Part shown: positions 29,676-38,457 of the stretch, one piece after another | Numbering within the stretch: position 1 is the stretch's first letter | Layout: the number at the start of each line of letters is the position of its first letter | From: an uncultured Eubacteriales bacterium | Lineage (GTDB): Bacteria; Bacillota; Clostridia; Christensenellales; Aristaeellaceae | DNA length: 64,000 nt | NCBI GenBank assembly: GCA_902790495.1 | Contig: CADASK010000020.1 | Span: forward strand, 1-64,000 | Direction: 5' to 3' | Notes under the pieces: generated by a model | What the model saw: the letters and a program-made list of their open reading frames with translations, nothing else | Databases searched by the model: none | What the model was told of the DNA's origin: nothing | Made by a program: the position numbers and the translations under genes

Positions 29676-29794
29676 GCGAAGGGGTGCAGGGGGCGCCGAA
29701 CGCCCGGAAAACTCCACAGTGTGGAGTTTTCAGTGAGGCGAAAGCGGCAGCGACATGACCGCAAAGCCCCCTGCCCGCGCCCGCAGACGCGGAA
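29676..29794 (-). repeat. Element A copy A17, long form (reverse, diverged)
   Basis: Inner stem GAAAACTCC/GGAGTTTTC with loop ACAGTGT. The left part of the insert has drifted (GTGAGGCGAAAGCGG), and H1 has one change (AGACGCGG). Confidence 0.8.
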
Positions 29795-29854
29795 CCCTGA
29801 TGCGCACACGATGTGCTGAGTAATGTCATTTTACCCCCCACTGGAGGAAACCGC

Positions 29855-30835
29855 ATGGAAGTCATTCTCACCTACTTCGCCGCGCTGAAACCAGCCGCCC
29901 TGCTGCGGGCCTGCCCCGGCGGCATCGCGCAGGGACTCATCTGGGGCATCATGGCCCTGGGCGTTTTCATGACGTTCCGCATGCTCAACATCGCCGACAT
30001 GACCGTGGACGGCTCCTTTGCCACGGGCGGCGCGGTGTGCATCATGCTGGTGCTGAGCGGGTGGAATCCCCAGGCGGCGCTGCTGGCCTCGTGCCTGGCG
30101 GGCGCGCTGGCGGGCACGGTGACGGGCCTGCTGCACACGCGGCTGGGCATCCCGGACATCCTTGCTGGCATCCTCACGCAGATCTCGCTCTATTCCATCA
30201 ACCTGAACATCATGGGCAAGGCCAACCAGTCCGTCAATGTGGCGAAGGTGAGCTTCTACTTCACCAACAACGTGCGCCTGCTGACCCGCACCATCCTGAT
30301 CTCCGCGGTGTGCTGCGCGGCCATGGTGGCGGTGATCCACTGGTACCTGGGCACCCAGCACGGCTCCGCCCTGCGAGCTACCGGCGCCAACGAGAAGATG
30401 GCGCGCGCCCAGGGCATCAACACCGACCGCATGAAGGTGATCGGCCTGGCCCTCGGCGACGCCCTGGTGGGCCTCTCCGGCGGCATCCTGAGCCAGTTCC
30501 AGGGCTACGCGGACGTCAACATGGGCCGCGGTGCCATCGTCATCGGCCTGGCGGCGGTCATCATCGGCGAGGTGCTGGGGCAGGCCTTCCTGCGCAAGCG
30601 CTTCAACCTGCTGCTGCAGCTGGTGTTCGTCATCGTCGGCGCCATCGTGTATTACCTCGTCTACGTCTTCGTCATCTGGCTGAAGTTCCCGGCGGACGAC
30701 ATGAAGCTGCTCACCGCCGTGGTGGTGGCCATCTTCCTGGCTGTGCCCTACCTGAAGGATCACAGCAAGAATTCCTTCCGTCACTTGGCCAAACAGAACG
30801 CGAAGCTGCAGCGGGAGGAGGCGCCCCATGCTTGA
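29855..30835 (+). CDS. ABC importer permease
   Basis: The 326-residue protein has about eight to nine hydrophobic helices. GLIWGIMALGVFMTFRMLNIADMTVDGSF (residues about 27-55) resembles the branched-chain-type permease fold found with ABC_sub_bind proteins. The cytoplasmic loop GSALRATGANEKMARAQGIN is the ATPase coupling motif. CTGGAGGAAA supports ATG 29855. Its stop overlaps the ATPase start by 8 nt. Confidence 0.9.
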   Translation: MEVILTYFAALKPAALLRACPGGIAQGLIWGIMALGVFMTFRMLNIADMTVDGSFATGGAVCIMLVLSGWNPQAALLASCLAGALAGTVTGLLHTRLGIPDILAGILTQISLYSINLNIMGKANQSVNVAKVSFYFTNNVRLLTRTILISAVCCAAMVAVIHWYLGTQHGSALRATGANEKMARAQGINTDRMKVIGLALGDALVGLSGGILSQFQGYADVNMGRGAIVIGLAAVIIGEVLGQAFLRKRFNLLLQLVFVIVGAIVYYLVYVFVIWLKFPADDMKLLTAVVVAIFLAVPYLKDHSKNSFRHLAKQNAKLQREEAPHA

Positions 30836-31622
30836 GATCAGGAACATCTACAAAACCTTCAACCCCGGCACCATCAATGAGAAGCACGCCCTCAACGGCG
30901 TCAACCTCACCCTGAAGGACGGCGACTTCGTCACCGTGATCGGCGGCAACGGCGCGGGCAAATCCACCATGCTCAACGCGGTGGCCGGCGTGTGGCCGGT
31001 GGACAGCGGCATGATCCTGGTGGACGGCGTCGACATCTCCGGCCTCAGCGAGCACCAGCGCGCGCCGATGCTGGGCCGCGTGTTCCAGGACCCCATGACC
31101 GGCACCGCCGCCAACATGACCATCGAGGAGAACCTCGCCCTGGCCGAGCGCCGCGGCAAGTCCCGCGGACTCCGTCGCGGCGTGACCCGGGCCAGCCGGG
31201 AGCGCTACCACGAGCTGCTGAAGATGCTCGACCTGGGCCTGGAGGACCGGCTGACCGTGCGCGTCGGCCTGCTCTCCGGCGGCCAGCGCCAGGCTCTAAC
31301 CCTGCTGATGGCCACCCTCGAGAAGCCCAAGCTGCTCCTGCTGGACGAGCACACCGCCGCCCTGGACCCCAAGACCGCCCACAAGGTGCTGCACCTGACC
31401 CGCCGCCTGGTGCGGGACAACGGCCTGACCGCCCTGATGGTGACCCACAACATGAAGGACGCCCTGCACTACGGCAACCGCACCATCATGATGCACGAGG
31501 GGCAGATCCTCGCCGACATCGACAGCCAGGCCAAGACCCAGCTGAAGGTGGACGACCTGCTGCGCCTGTTCGAGCGCAACAGCGGCTCCGCCCTGGACAA
31601 CGACCGGATGCTGTTGGGATAA
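30828..31622 (+). CDS. ABC importer ATP-binding protein
   Basis: The 264-residue ATPase has Walker A GGNGAGKST (residues about 40-48), signature LLSGGQRQAL, Walker B LLLLDEHTAAL and the H-loop VTHN. It pairs with the preceding permease (8-nt overlap, translational coupling) and the binding protein. The C-terminus has a short extension with no extra domain. It ends at a bidirectional terminator facing rel. Confidence 0.95.
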   Translation: MLEIRNIYKTFNPGTINEKHALNGVNLTLKDGDFVTVIGGNGAGKSTMLNAVAGVWPVDSGMILVDGVDISGLSEHQRAPMLGRVFQDPMTGTAANMTIEENLALAERRGKSRGLRRGVTRASRERYHELLKMLDLGLEDRLTVRVGLLSGGQRQALTLLMATLEKPKLLLLDEHTAALDPKTAHKVLHLTRRLVRDNGLTALMVTHNMKDALHYGNRTIMMHEGQILADIDSQAKTQLKVDDLLRLFERNSGSALDNDRMLLG

Positions 31623-31629
31623 GCCACCG

Positions 31630-31663
31630 AAAAAGCAGACTCCGCTATGGAGTCTGCTTTTTT
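31630..31663. terminator. Bidirectional terminator between the ABC operon and rel
   Basis: AAAAAGCAGACTCC pairs with GGAGTCTGCTTTTT around GCTAT; runs on both sides serve the convergent genes. Confidence 0.9.
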
Positions 31664-31675
31664 GATGCTTTTCAG

Positions 31676-33856
31676 TTATCCTGTAACGCGGAACACATCC
31701 ATCACATCCTGCCGGCGCTGCAGCTGCTTGATGACGCTGTCCATCTGCTCCCTGGAGCGCACCTCCAGCACCAGGCGGATGGTGGCGATCTTGTTCCGGT
31801 CGATGGCGGTGGACGCGTTGCGGATCGGCACGCCCAGCTCGCCGATGTAGCTGGTCACCTCGCCCAGCAGACCCACATGGTCGTAGGCCATGATCTTGAT
31901 GGAGACGCAGAAGCTGCCGACCTCGGTGTCCGCCCAGGCCACCTGCACCTGCCGCTCGCTCTCGCCGTGGATCACGTTGGGGCACTCCGCCTTGTGGATG
32001 GTCACGCCGCGCCCGCGGGTGATGTAGCCCACGATCTCGTCGCCGGGCACGGGCGAGCAGCACTTGGCGAAGCGCACCGGGATATCCATGTCCTCGTCGC
32101 TCTGCAGAATGATGCCGTGGCTCACATGGCCGGTCGGCTTGCGGGGCGGGGCCTCCTCGATCTTCGGGGCGGCGGGCTCCTTCAGCCGCTGCTCGTCCAT
32201 CAGCCTCGTGACCACGTAGGCCGAGGTCATGCCGCCGTAGCCCACCGCGGCGAAGATGTCGTCCAGCTCCTGGAAGCCGTACTTGCGCAGGATGGACTCG
32301 TAGAACTCGGGCTTGAGCAGGTCGTTCAGGCTCACGTTGCGGTGGCGGCACTCGCGGTCCACCATCGAGCGGCCCAGCTCCACGTTCTCCGCGCGCAGCT
32401 CCTTCTTCAGGTACTGGCGGATCTTCGCCTTCGCCTGGGCGGTCTTGCAGATGCGCAGCCAGTCCGTGGACGGGCCCTTGCTGCTGGCGGAGGTCATGAT
32501 CTCCACACGGTCGCCGGTCTGCAGCTCGGTGTCCAGGGGCACGATGCGCCCGTTGACCTTCGCGCCGACGCAGCGGTTGCCCACGCCAGAGTGGATCGCG
32601 TAGGCGAAGTCCAGCGGGGTCGCGCCCTTGGCCATGGATACCACGTCGCCCTTGGGCGTGAACAGGAAGACCTCCTCGGAGAACAGGTCGGTCTTCAGGG
32701 TGTCCACAAACTCCTTGCTGTCGCGGGTGTCGCTCTGCCAGTCCAGGATCTGCCGCACCCAGAACAGCTTGTTGTCCAAATCGTCCGAGCCGCGGCCGCC
32801 CTCCTTGTAGCGCCAGTGGGCCGCGATGCCGTACTCCGCCACCCGGTGCATCTCGTAGGTGCGGATCTGCACCTCGAAGGGGAAGGGCATCTTGCGCCCG
32901 CCGATGACCGTGGTGTGCAGGGACTGGTACATGTTCGCCTTGGGCACGGAGATGTAGTCCTTGAAGCGGCCGGGGATCTGGTTCCACAGCGTGTGCACGA
33001 TGCCCAGCACCGTGTAGCAGTCCTGCACGGTGTCCACCAGCACGCGGATGGCGATCAGGTCGTAGATCTGGTCGAAGGGCTTGTTCTGCAGCACCATCTT
33101 GCGGTAGATGGAGTAGAAGTGCTTCGGGCGGCCGTCTATGTCGTAGTGGATGTTCGTCTGGTCCAGCTTCGCCGAGAGCTCGTCGATCACCATGCGGATG
33201 TTCTCCTGGCGCTCCTGCCGCTTGAGCCCCACCTTCTGCACCAGAGTCTGGTAGCCCTCCGGGTCGAGGTAGCGCAGGGAGAGATCCTCCAGCTCCTGCT
33301 TGATGGCGTAGACGCCGAGGCGGTGGGCCAGCGGGGCGTAGATGTCCAGCGTCTCCCGGGCGATGGCGCGCTGCCGGTCCTCGCTCTGGAAGCGCAGCGT
33401 GCGCATGTTGTGCAGGCGGTCCGCCAGCTTGATGAGCACCACGCGGATGTCCTTGCTCATGGCGAGGATCATCTTGCGCAGGCTCTCGGCCTGGGCCTCC
33501 TCGCGGTTGGCGAAGTCCAGCTTGTTCAGCTTGGTCACGCCGTCCACCAGGCGGGCGACCTCCTCGCCGAACTCCCGCTGGATGTCCTCCAGGCTCACGG
33601 TGTCGCAGTCCTCCACCGTGTCGTGCAGCAGGCCCGCCGCGATGGTGGGCGGGTCGATCATCAGCTCGGTAAGGATGCTCGCCACAAAGCAGGGATGCAC
33701 AAAATACGGCTCGCCGCTCTTGCGCTTCTGCCCGGCGTGGGCCTTCTCGGCAAAGCGGTACGCCTTTTCCACCAGCTGATAGCCCTCGCCCGGGTTGTAT
33801 TTCTGCACCCGCGCGAGCATCTGGTCCAGAGGCAGTGCCTCAAAGGATGAGTACAT
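31676..33856 (-). CDS. relA: Bifunctional (p)ppGpp synthetase/hydrolase
   Basis: This 726-residue Rel enzyme makes and degrades the stringent-response alarmone. The HD hydrolase (about 25-180) has HPCFVASIL and LLHDTVEDCD. The synthetase (about 230-350) has RPKHFYSIYRKM and the RFKDYI motif, which marks bifunctional Rel rather than monofunctional RelA. TGS (about 385-445) starts VFLFTPKGDV. A helical/zinc-finger region with CCSPVPGDEIVGY follows, and the ACT domain closes the protein. GGGAGG supports ATG 33856; a much longer upstream frame is antisense noise over recJ. It follows recJ by 41 nt, a common Firmicutes order. Confidence 0.97.
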   Translation of the reverse strand: MYSSFEALPLDQMLARVQKYNPGEGYQLVEKAYRFAEKAHAGQKRKSGEPYFVHPCFVASILTELMIDPPTIAAGLLHDTVEDCDTVSLEDIQREFGEEVARLVDGVTKLNKLDFANREEAQAESLRKMILAMSKDIRVVLIKLADRLHNMRTLRFQSEDRQRAIARETLDIYAPLAHRLGVYAIKQELEDLSLRYLDPEGYQTLVQKVGLKRQERQENIRMVIDELSAKLDQTNIHYDIDGRPKHFYSIYRKMVLQNKPFDQIYDLIAIRVLVDTVQDCYTVLGIVHTLWNQIPGRFKDYISVPKANMYQSLHTTVIGGRKMPFPFEVQIRTYEMHRVAEYGIAAHWRYKEGGRGSDDLDNKLFWVRQILDWQSDTRDSKEFVDTLKTDLFSEEVFLFTPKGDVVSMAKGATPLDFAYAIHSGVGNRCVGAKVNGRIVPLDTELQTGDRVEIMTSASSKGPSTDWLRICKTAQAKAKIRQYLKKELRAENVELGRSMVDRECRHRNVSLNDLLKPEFYESILRKYGFQELDDIFAAVGYGGMTSAYVVTRLMDEQRLKEPAAPKIEEAPPRKPTGHVSHGIILQSDEDMDIPVRFAKCCSPVPGDEIVGYITRGRGVTIHKAECPNVIHGESERQVQVAWADTEVGSFCVSIKIMAYDHVGLLGEVTSYIGELGVPIRNASTAIDRNKIATIRLVLEVRSREQMDSVIKQLQRRQDVMDVFRVTG

Positions 33857-33897
33857 GTGCTTCCCTCCCTTCAAAGAATCGTAAGAATGGGACGGCT

Positions 33898-36291
33898 TCA
33901 GCCGCCGGCGCGCCTCCCCCGCAGATACCTCCAGGTCGGGCTGCTGTCGGGCCCGATCTTTTTGCGCGGGAGCATCCGCCACTGCCAGGGCTCGGGGGTG
34001 AAAGCGATCAGCCCGATCTCGTCGAAGACGCGCAGGGCGGTCATCGTCTGGCCGGCGGTGAGGTTTGAAGCCTCCACCAGCTCCCGCAGGGACGCGCCGG
34101 GCATTCCGCACAGCCGCACATAGAAGGGCCGCAGAATCTCCGCGATGTCCATGTCCAGCTCGTCCAGCCGGGCGCTGAGGGCCGGATTGTCGGCCAGCCG
34201 CCACAGCCTGGCCCGGGGACAGGCCCGGCGGATGAGGGAGGCCTCGCCCGGCAGCAGGTCGCCGTCCGCCAGCACGATGTCGTGCCAGACGTCCCGCAGG
34301 GCCTCCGGCTCCGGACACAGCAGCACGGTGTTGAAGGCCCGGGGATCCTCCACGCGGCCCAGGACGCGGTCGGCCAGCAGATCCGCGGTGGCCTCCGCCA
34401 GGCGCGCCTTCTCGTGGCCAATGATCAGCGTGCCGCGCCCCGCCTGGGTCATCGCCCGCAGCTGGGCCGCGCGCAGGGCCGGGGTCGGCTCGGCCTTCGC
34501 CTCGGCGGCATCGCTAATTTGGTTTATATTCGACGCGATGTGCGAGATTTCCTGCAAAAGTGCCAGGAAAATCGCGGAATCCGGCGGAAAAGTCACCGAA
34601 CCCTCCGCCGGCTCCAGGGCCTTGAGCTGCAGCTGCACGGTTCGCTGGCCGTTGAATTCGTTGATGTCCGGCACATAGAGGGCGTCGGCCTTCTCCAAAG
34701 CCCGCTCCGCGAGGCTCCCCAGGCCGAAGCCGATGCAGGAGCGCACCGTGTCGCCCTCGTAGAGCGTGGCGCGCAGGTGGCTGCCGTCGTGACCGATGGC
34801 CTTGAGCAGCTGCACGTCCGCGCCGCGGGTCAGGAAGACCGGGGCCGGGTTGCCGTAGCCGGTGGGCTCGATCATGCCCAGGGCCTCGGTCAGCGCCATG
34901 TCCATGTCCCGCAGGCGCGCCTCGCAGTCGTACTCCACGGTGGGCAGGTAGCAGCGCGGGTGATCCCCGATCTGCTCCGCGATGGCCTCGTTCAGCAGGC
35001 GCCTGAAATCCTCCAGCCGCTCCGGGCGGATGGTCAGTCCCGCCGCGGCCACGTGCCCGCCGTAGCGCTCGAAGAGGGGTTCCCCGTGCAGGGCCTTCCA
35101 GCCCTCGTCGCAGGCCACCAGGGCGGCGTGGATGTCCACCCCGTCGATGGAGCGGCAGGAGCCCACCGCGAACTCCTCCCCCCGGCTCAGCACGATGGTC
35201 GGGAAGTGGTATTTCTCGCAGATGCGCCCCGCCGCCAGGCCGATGACGCCGCTCTCCCAGCCCTCGCCCATCACCACGATGGCGAGGTCGCGGTAAAAAT
35301 CCACGTCCCGCCGCATCGCGGCCTCGGCGGCCTGGGTGATCTCCGTCTGCATGCCCTGGCGCGTGCCGTTCATCTCGTGCAGCTCCCGGGCGATGCGAGC
35401 CGCCTCCTGCTCGTCCGCGGTGGTGAGCAGATCGACGCAGGGCCTCGCCTTCGCCAGCCGTCCGCCGCTGTTGATGCGCGGCGCGAGGCGGAAGGCCACC
35501 GCCCCGGAGGAGACCGGGAGCTTCACCTCCGCCAGGGTCATCAGCGCGCGCAGGCCCGGCCGGGCCGTCACCGCCATCGCCTCCAGCCCCTTGCGAACGA
35601 TGACGCGGTTCTCATCGGCCAGCGGCACGAGGTCGGCCACCGTGGCCAGGGCCGCCAGGTCGAGGCGCTTCTGTACCGCCTCCATGCCCAGCAGGGCCTG
35701 GGTCAGCTTCAGGGCCACGCCGGCCCCGCACAGCCGCTGGAAGGGATAGCCGCCCAGCAGCGGGTTCAGGGTCATGTCCGCCGGGGACGGCGTCGGCGCG
35801 GGCTCGTGGTGATCTGTAACGATAACAGTCATTCCTAGAGCTTTTGCCTTCTCTATCTCTTTATGGTTGGTAATACCGCAGTCCACGGTGATCAGCAGTC
35901 GTTTGCCAGCTTTAGCCAGTGACTTAACCGCAGACTTGTTTAAGCCATAGCCCTCTCTGTGGCGGTCGGGGATGTAGACGTCCACGTCCGCGCCCAGGTC
36001 GCACAGGGTTTCCAGCATGATGGAGGCCGCGCACACGCCGTCGCAGTCGTAGTCGCCGTAGACCACGATGGGGGTCTTTGCCTCCACGGCGCGGCGGATG
36101 ATGTCCACCGCCTCCCCCATGCCCTGCATCAGGAACGGATCGTGGAGCTGATCGAGGGACGGGTGCAGGAAGCGCCCGGCCTTCTCCTCGGTGTCGACGC
36201 CCCGCGCCCGGAGGAGCGCGCTGAGGACGGGCGGCAGGGACCCCACCGGTTCCCCGCCGACGTTCGCCCGAAGCTTGTATTGCAGCATCAT
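33898..36291 (-). CDS. recJ: Single-stranded-DNA-specific exonuclease RecJ
   Basis: RecJ degrades single-stranded DNA 5' to 3' in recombination and repair. The 797-residue protein has DHH-family metal motifs VVYGDYDCDGVCA, VDCGITN and VTDHHEP, and the DHHA1 domain with GGHVAAAGLTI. An OB-type region and a long C-terminal extension (about 560-797) follow, as in Firmicutes RecJ. GGTGGAG precedes tandem ATGs at 36291 and 36288. It is upstream of rel on the same strand. Confidence 0.96.
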   Translation of the reverse strand: MMLQYKLRANVGGEPVGSLPPVLSALLRARGVDTEEKAGRFLHPSLDQLHDPFLMQGMGEAVDIIRRAVEAKTPIVVYGDYDCDGVCAASIMLETLCDLGADVDVYIPDRHREGYGLNKSAVKSLAKAGKRLLITVDCGITNHKEIEKAKALGMTVIVTDHHEPAPTPSPADMTLNPLLGGYPFQRLCGAGVALKLTQALLGMEAVQKRLDLAALATVADLVPLADENRVIVRKGLEAMAVTARPGLRALMTLAEVKLPVSSGAVAFRLAPRINSGGRLAKARPCVDLLTTADEQEAARIARELHEMNGTRQGMQTEITQAAEAAMRRDVDFYRDLAIVVMGEGWESGVIGLAAGRICEKYHFPTIVLSRGEEFAVGSCRSIDGVDIHAALVACDEGWKALHGEPLFERYGGHVAAAGLTIRPERLEDFRRLLNEAIAEQIGDHPRCYLPTVEYDCEARLRDMDMALTEALGMIEPTGYGNPAPVFLTRGADVQLLKAIGHDGSHLRATLYEGDTVRSCIGFGLGSLAERALEKADALYVPDINEFNGQRTVQLQLKALEPAEGSVTFPPDSAIFLALLQEISHIASNINQISDAAEAKAEPTPALRAAQLRAMTQAGRGTLIIGHEKARLAEATADLLADRVLGRVEDPRAFNTVLLCPEPEALRDVWHDIVLADGDLLPGEASLIRRACPRARLWRLADNPALSARLDELDMDIAEILRPFYVRLCGMPGASLRELVEASNLTAGQTMTALRVFDEIGLIAFTPEPWQWRMLPRKKIGPDSSPTWRYLRGRRAGG

Positions 36292-36328
36292 TCTCCACCT
36301 TTCAAGCGATCATCCGCTTGCGCTAAAA

Positions 36329-36380
36329 CCTCATCCGTCAGCGTCTTCCGACGCTGCCACCTTTCCCAGAGGGGAAGGCT
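36329..36380 (-). repeat. Element B copy 6 (reverse)
   Basis: H1 CCTTCCCC/GGGAAAGG (one mismatch), H2 CAGCGTC/GACGCTG, tail GGATGAGG on the minus strand. Confidence 0.75.
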
Positions 36381-36390
36381 TTCTCGCTTC

Positions 36391-36432
36391 GCCTTCCCCT
36401 TTGGGGAAGGTGCCTCGAAGAGGCGGATGAGG
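36391..36432 (+). repeat. Element B copy 7 (short H2 variant)
   Basis: H1 CCTTCCCC/GGGGAAGG; H2 GCCTC-GAA-GAGGC, a different but paired sequence; tail GGATGAGG. With copy 6 it forms an inverted pair filling the recJ-azlD gap. Confidence 0.75.
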
Positions 36433-36435
36433 TCC

Positions 36436-36780
36436 TCACCCTATCAGCAAAAACAATCCCTGTGCCGCAGCGACCCCCGCGCAGGCGGCCACAGCCACCG
36501 TCAGCAGACTCCTGCCGCGCCAGGCCAGCACCACCGCCACCACCAGCCCGCACAGGGCGCACCAGAGCGGCTGGGTGCTGCCGCCGGCGACATACCCCGT
36601 GGCGTAGAGCACATCCGGGATGGTCATGGCGGCGAGCACCGCGTAGGGCACATAGTAGAGGAAGGAGCGCACGAAGCGGCTCCGGATGGGCTTGCGGAAG
36701 ACGGTCAGCGGCAGCATGCGGATGAGGTAGGTGACCACCGCCATCACCATGACATAGGGCAAAAACAGATCCCAGCGCAT
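36436..36780 (-). CDS. azlD: AzlD-family branched-chain amino acid export subunit
   Basis: The 114-residue protein has three to four hydrophobic helices and the AzlD features YLIRMLPLTVFRKPIRSRFVRSFLYYVP (as a region, residues about 17-45). AzlD pairs with AzlC to export branched-chain amino acids. Its ATG overlaps the azlC stop (TGATG). Confidence 0.9.
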   Translation of the reverse strand: MRWDLFLPYVMVMAVVTYLIRMLPLTVFRKPIRSRFVRSFLYYVPYAVLAAMTIPDVLYATGYVAGGSTQPLWCALCGLVVAVVLAWRGRSLLTVAVAACAGVAAAQGLFLLIG

Positions 36781-37484
36781 CAGGCATCCTCCTCCACAGG
36801 GTACAGGGCCGCGCCCACGCAGGCCGCGGCCACCGCGCACAGGATGATGACATACCCGGCGGGCACCCGGTTCATCACCGGCACATAGCGGAAGGCCAGG
36901 GACAGAGCGACGGAGAGCAGCACCACCAGGCGCACGCTCTTCTTCTCCCGCGCCGGCGGCAGGATGATGGCCAGGAACATGCCGTAGATGGCGATGCCCA
37001 GGGCCGTGCGGAAGAACATCGGCAGCAGCGTACCAGCCACCGCGCCCAGCAGGGTGCCCAGCGACCAGCCGATCCAGGGCGAGAGCATCAGCCCGTAGAG
37101 GTAATCGCGCCCGACCTTGCCCGGCTGGCTGGAGGCCACGGCGAAGATCTCGTCCGTGTTGCAGAAGGCGAAGATCATCCGCTGCAGCGTGCCCATGGTG
37201 CCGTCCAGCTTCTGGGACAGGGAGAGGCTCATCAGGGCATAGCGCAGGTTGATGGTCAGCTGGGTCAGCGCGACCTCCACCAGGGCCGCCAGCCGGGCGA
37301 TCTGCTCGATGCCCGCCAGCTGCCCCGCGCTGGTCACGTTGGTCATGGAGATGAGCACCGCCTGCATCGGCGTCATGCCCAGCCCCACGGCCTGGATGCC
37401 GAAGGCGAAGGATACCGACAGGTACCCCAGCGCGATGGGCATGCCGTGGCGGATGCCCTTGAGAAATAACGTGCGATTCATCAT
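36780..37484 (-). CDS. azlC: AzlC-family branched-chain amino acid permease
   Basis: The 234-residue integral membrane protein has the AzlC start GIRHGMPIALGYLSVSFAFG and the conserved LRYALMSLSLSQKL and NTDEIFAV segments, with about five to six helices. It forms the large subunit of the exporter with AzlD. Two tandem ATGs are present at the start. No Lrp/AsnC regulator gene is adjacent. Confidence 0.93.
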   Translation of the reverse strand: MMNRTLFLKGIRHGMPIALGYLSVSFAFGIQAVGLGMTPMQAVLISMTNVTSAGQLAGIEQIARLAALVEVALTQLTINLRYALMSLSLSQKLDGTMGTLQRMIFAFCNTDEIFAVASSQPGKVGRDYLYGLMLSPWIGWSLGTLLGAVAGTLLPMFFRTALGIAIYGMFLAIILPPAREKKSVRLVVLLSVALSLAFRYVPVMNRVPAGYVIILCAVAAACVGAALYPVEEDA

Positions 37485-37516
37485 AAACCCTCACAGGATA
37501 AGCTTGCTGGCATTCA

Positions 37517-37549
37517 GAAAACCGCCGCCCAATTCACAAGGCGGCGGTT
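37517..37549 (-). terminator. Terminator after the higBA operon (minus strand)
   Basis: AACCGCCGCC/GGCGGCGGTT perfect 10-bp stem, followed on the minus strand by TTTT. It separates higA from azlC. Confidence 0.75.
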
Positions 37550-37669
37550 GGAATGATAGCATGGACAAGCCCGGGGTGTCAATCGCCGCAGGCCCGTTCC
37601 GCCAGGAAAGACGGCGAAAAGACAGCTGGGCATAAAGCGCTGCTGACCTTCCGGCTTTCCGAGCGATGG

Positions 37670-37942
37670 TCACGCGTCAACAACCGCCAGACGTTTCCCG
37701 AGAGGTGCCAGCAGCTTGTTGATCGTATCCACACTGGGACTGATATGTCCATTCTCCAGACGGGCAATCGCAGGCTGCTTAATCCCAGTGATCTCCGCCA
37801 GCTCTTTTTGTGAAAGCCCCTTCGCCTGCCGGGCATCTATGATGGATGCAATGAGCGCCACCCGCGCCCGGCTCTCCGCAATCTCTTCCGGAGTAAAGAT
37901 TTCAGCTTCTAATTCATTCCATGTCAGCTGCTTATTGCTCAT
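37670..37942 (-). CDS. XRE-type antitoxin (HigA-like)
   Basis: The 90-residue protein carries a helix-turn-helix of the Cro/CI type at about 35-85 (KGLSQKELAEITGIKQPAIARLENG). The N-terminal 30 residues (WNELEAEIFTPEEIAES) would contact the toxin. Its ATG overlaps the toxin stop by 4 nt; the toxin comes first, as in HigBA operons. It likely represses the operon through the palindrome at 38336-38359. Confidence 0.88.
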   Translation of the reverse strand: MSNKQLTWNELEAEIFTPEEIAESRARVALIASIIDARQAKGLSQKELAEITGIKQPAIARLENGHISPSVDTINKLLAPLGKRLAVVDA

Positions 37943-38313
37943 TTCTCTCCATTCCTTTCCAACCAGTCCCGATACTCGCGTTCTGCTTTCTGCAGTTCAG
38001 ATTCGGGCGTTTTCTGACTCTGCTTCCTGAACGCATGCAGAAGAACGAAAGCGCCGCCCGTCCAGGCAAAGAATAACACCCTGTCACCGCCGGGGCGAAG
38101 CTCCCACAGCCATGCATGCTTTTTGTCCGAAAAATGCTTGCATATTGACTTTGGAAGCATGGTTCCTTTTTCCTGAAGAAGTGAGATATAATCCTGCATT
38201 TTGCTGAGGCGTATGCGGGCATCGCCGCCTTTCTGCTCTCTCAGCTCCTTCAGATACTCGCGTAAGGGTGAACGGCCTCTTGCATCTGTATAGATCAGAA
38301 TCTCATACTTCAC
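37939..38313 (-). CDS. RelE/HigB-type toxin (phage Gp49-like)
   Basis: The 124-residue basic protein has the Gp49/HigB pattern: YTDARGRSPLREYLKEL near the start, then KHFSDKKHAWLWELRPGGDRVLFFAW, and FVLLHAFRKQSQKTP with the C-terminal catalytic-type basic residues. Such toxins cleave mRNA on the ribosome. A GTG start at 38313 has AGGAGG 9 nt upstream; toxin translation from GTG may keep its level low. AT content is higher than in the neighbours, suggesting transfer. Confidence 0.87.
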   Translation of the reverse strand: MKYEILIYTDARGRSPLREYLKELREQKGGDARIRLSKMQDYISLLQEKGTMLPKSICKHFSDKKHAWLWELRPGGDRVLFFAWTGGAFVLLHAFRKQSQKTPESELQKAEREYRDWLERNGEK

Positions 38314-38335
38314 TCAAATGTACCTCCTGCAACTG

Positions 38336-38359
38336 AATTATAACATATGTGTTATAATT
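38336..38359 (-). promoter_or_regulatory. Operator palindrome of the higBA operon
   Basis: AATTATAACA and TGTTATAATT are perfect 10-bp arms around TATG. The palindrome covers the -10 box and the whole spacer up to the -35 box, ideal for repression by the XRE antitoxin. Confidence 0.75.
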
Positions 38360-38365
38360 GCGCAA
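38337..38365 (-). promoter_or_regulatory. higBA promoter
   Basis: Minus strand TTGCGC (38365-38360), 17 bp, TATAAT (38342-38337). Confidence 0.8.
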
Positions 38366-38457
38366 GGGTAATCTCCTCATGATGAACCAAAGCCGTGAAG
38401 CGGCCGTGACCATGATCGTCACGACCGCTTCATCCTTCATCTGCAGTTATTGATGGG

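Noticed and set aside
30992..33850. Long plus-strand frame running from the ABC ATPase across rel
   Set aside because: It is out of frame with the ATPase, crosses a strong terminator and is antisense to the well-supported rel gene.
38384..38425. Hairpin TGAAGCGG...CCGCTTCA between higBA and the XRE-TPR gene as a terminator
   Set aside because: The stem is clear but no T-run follows on either strand, so it was not called.
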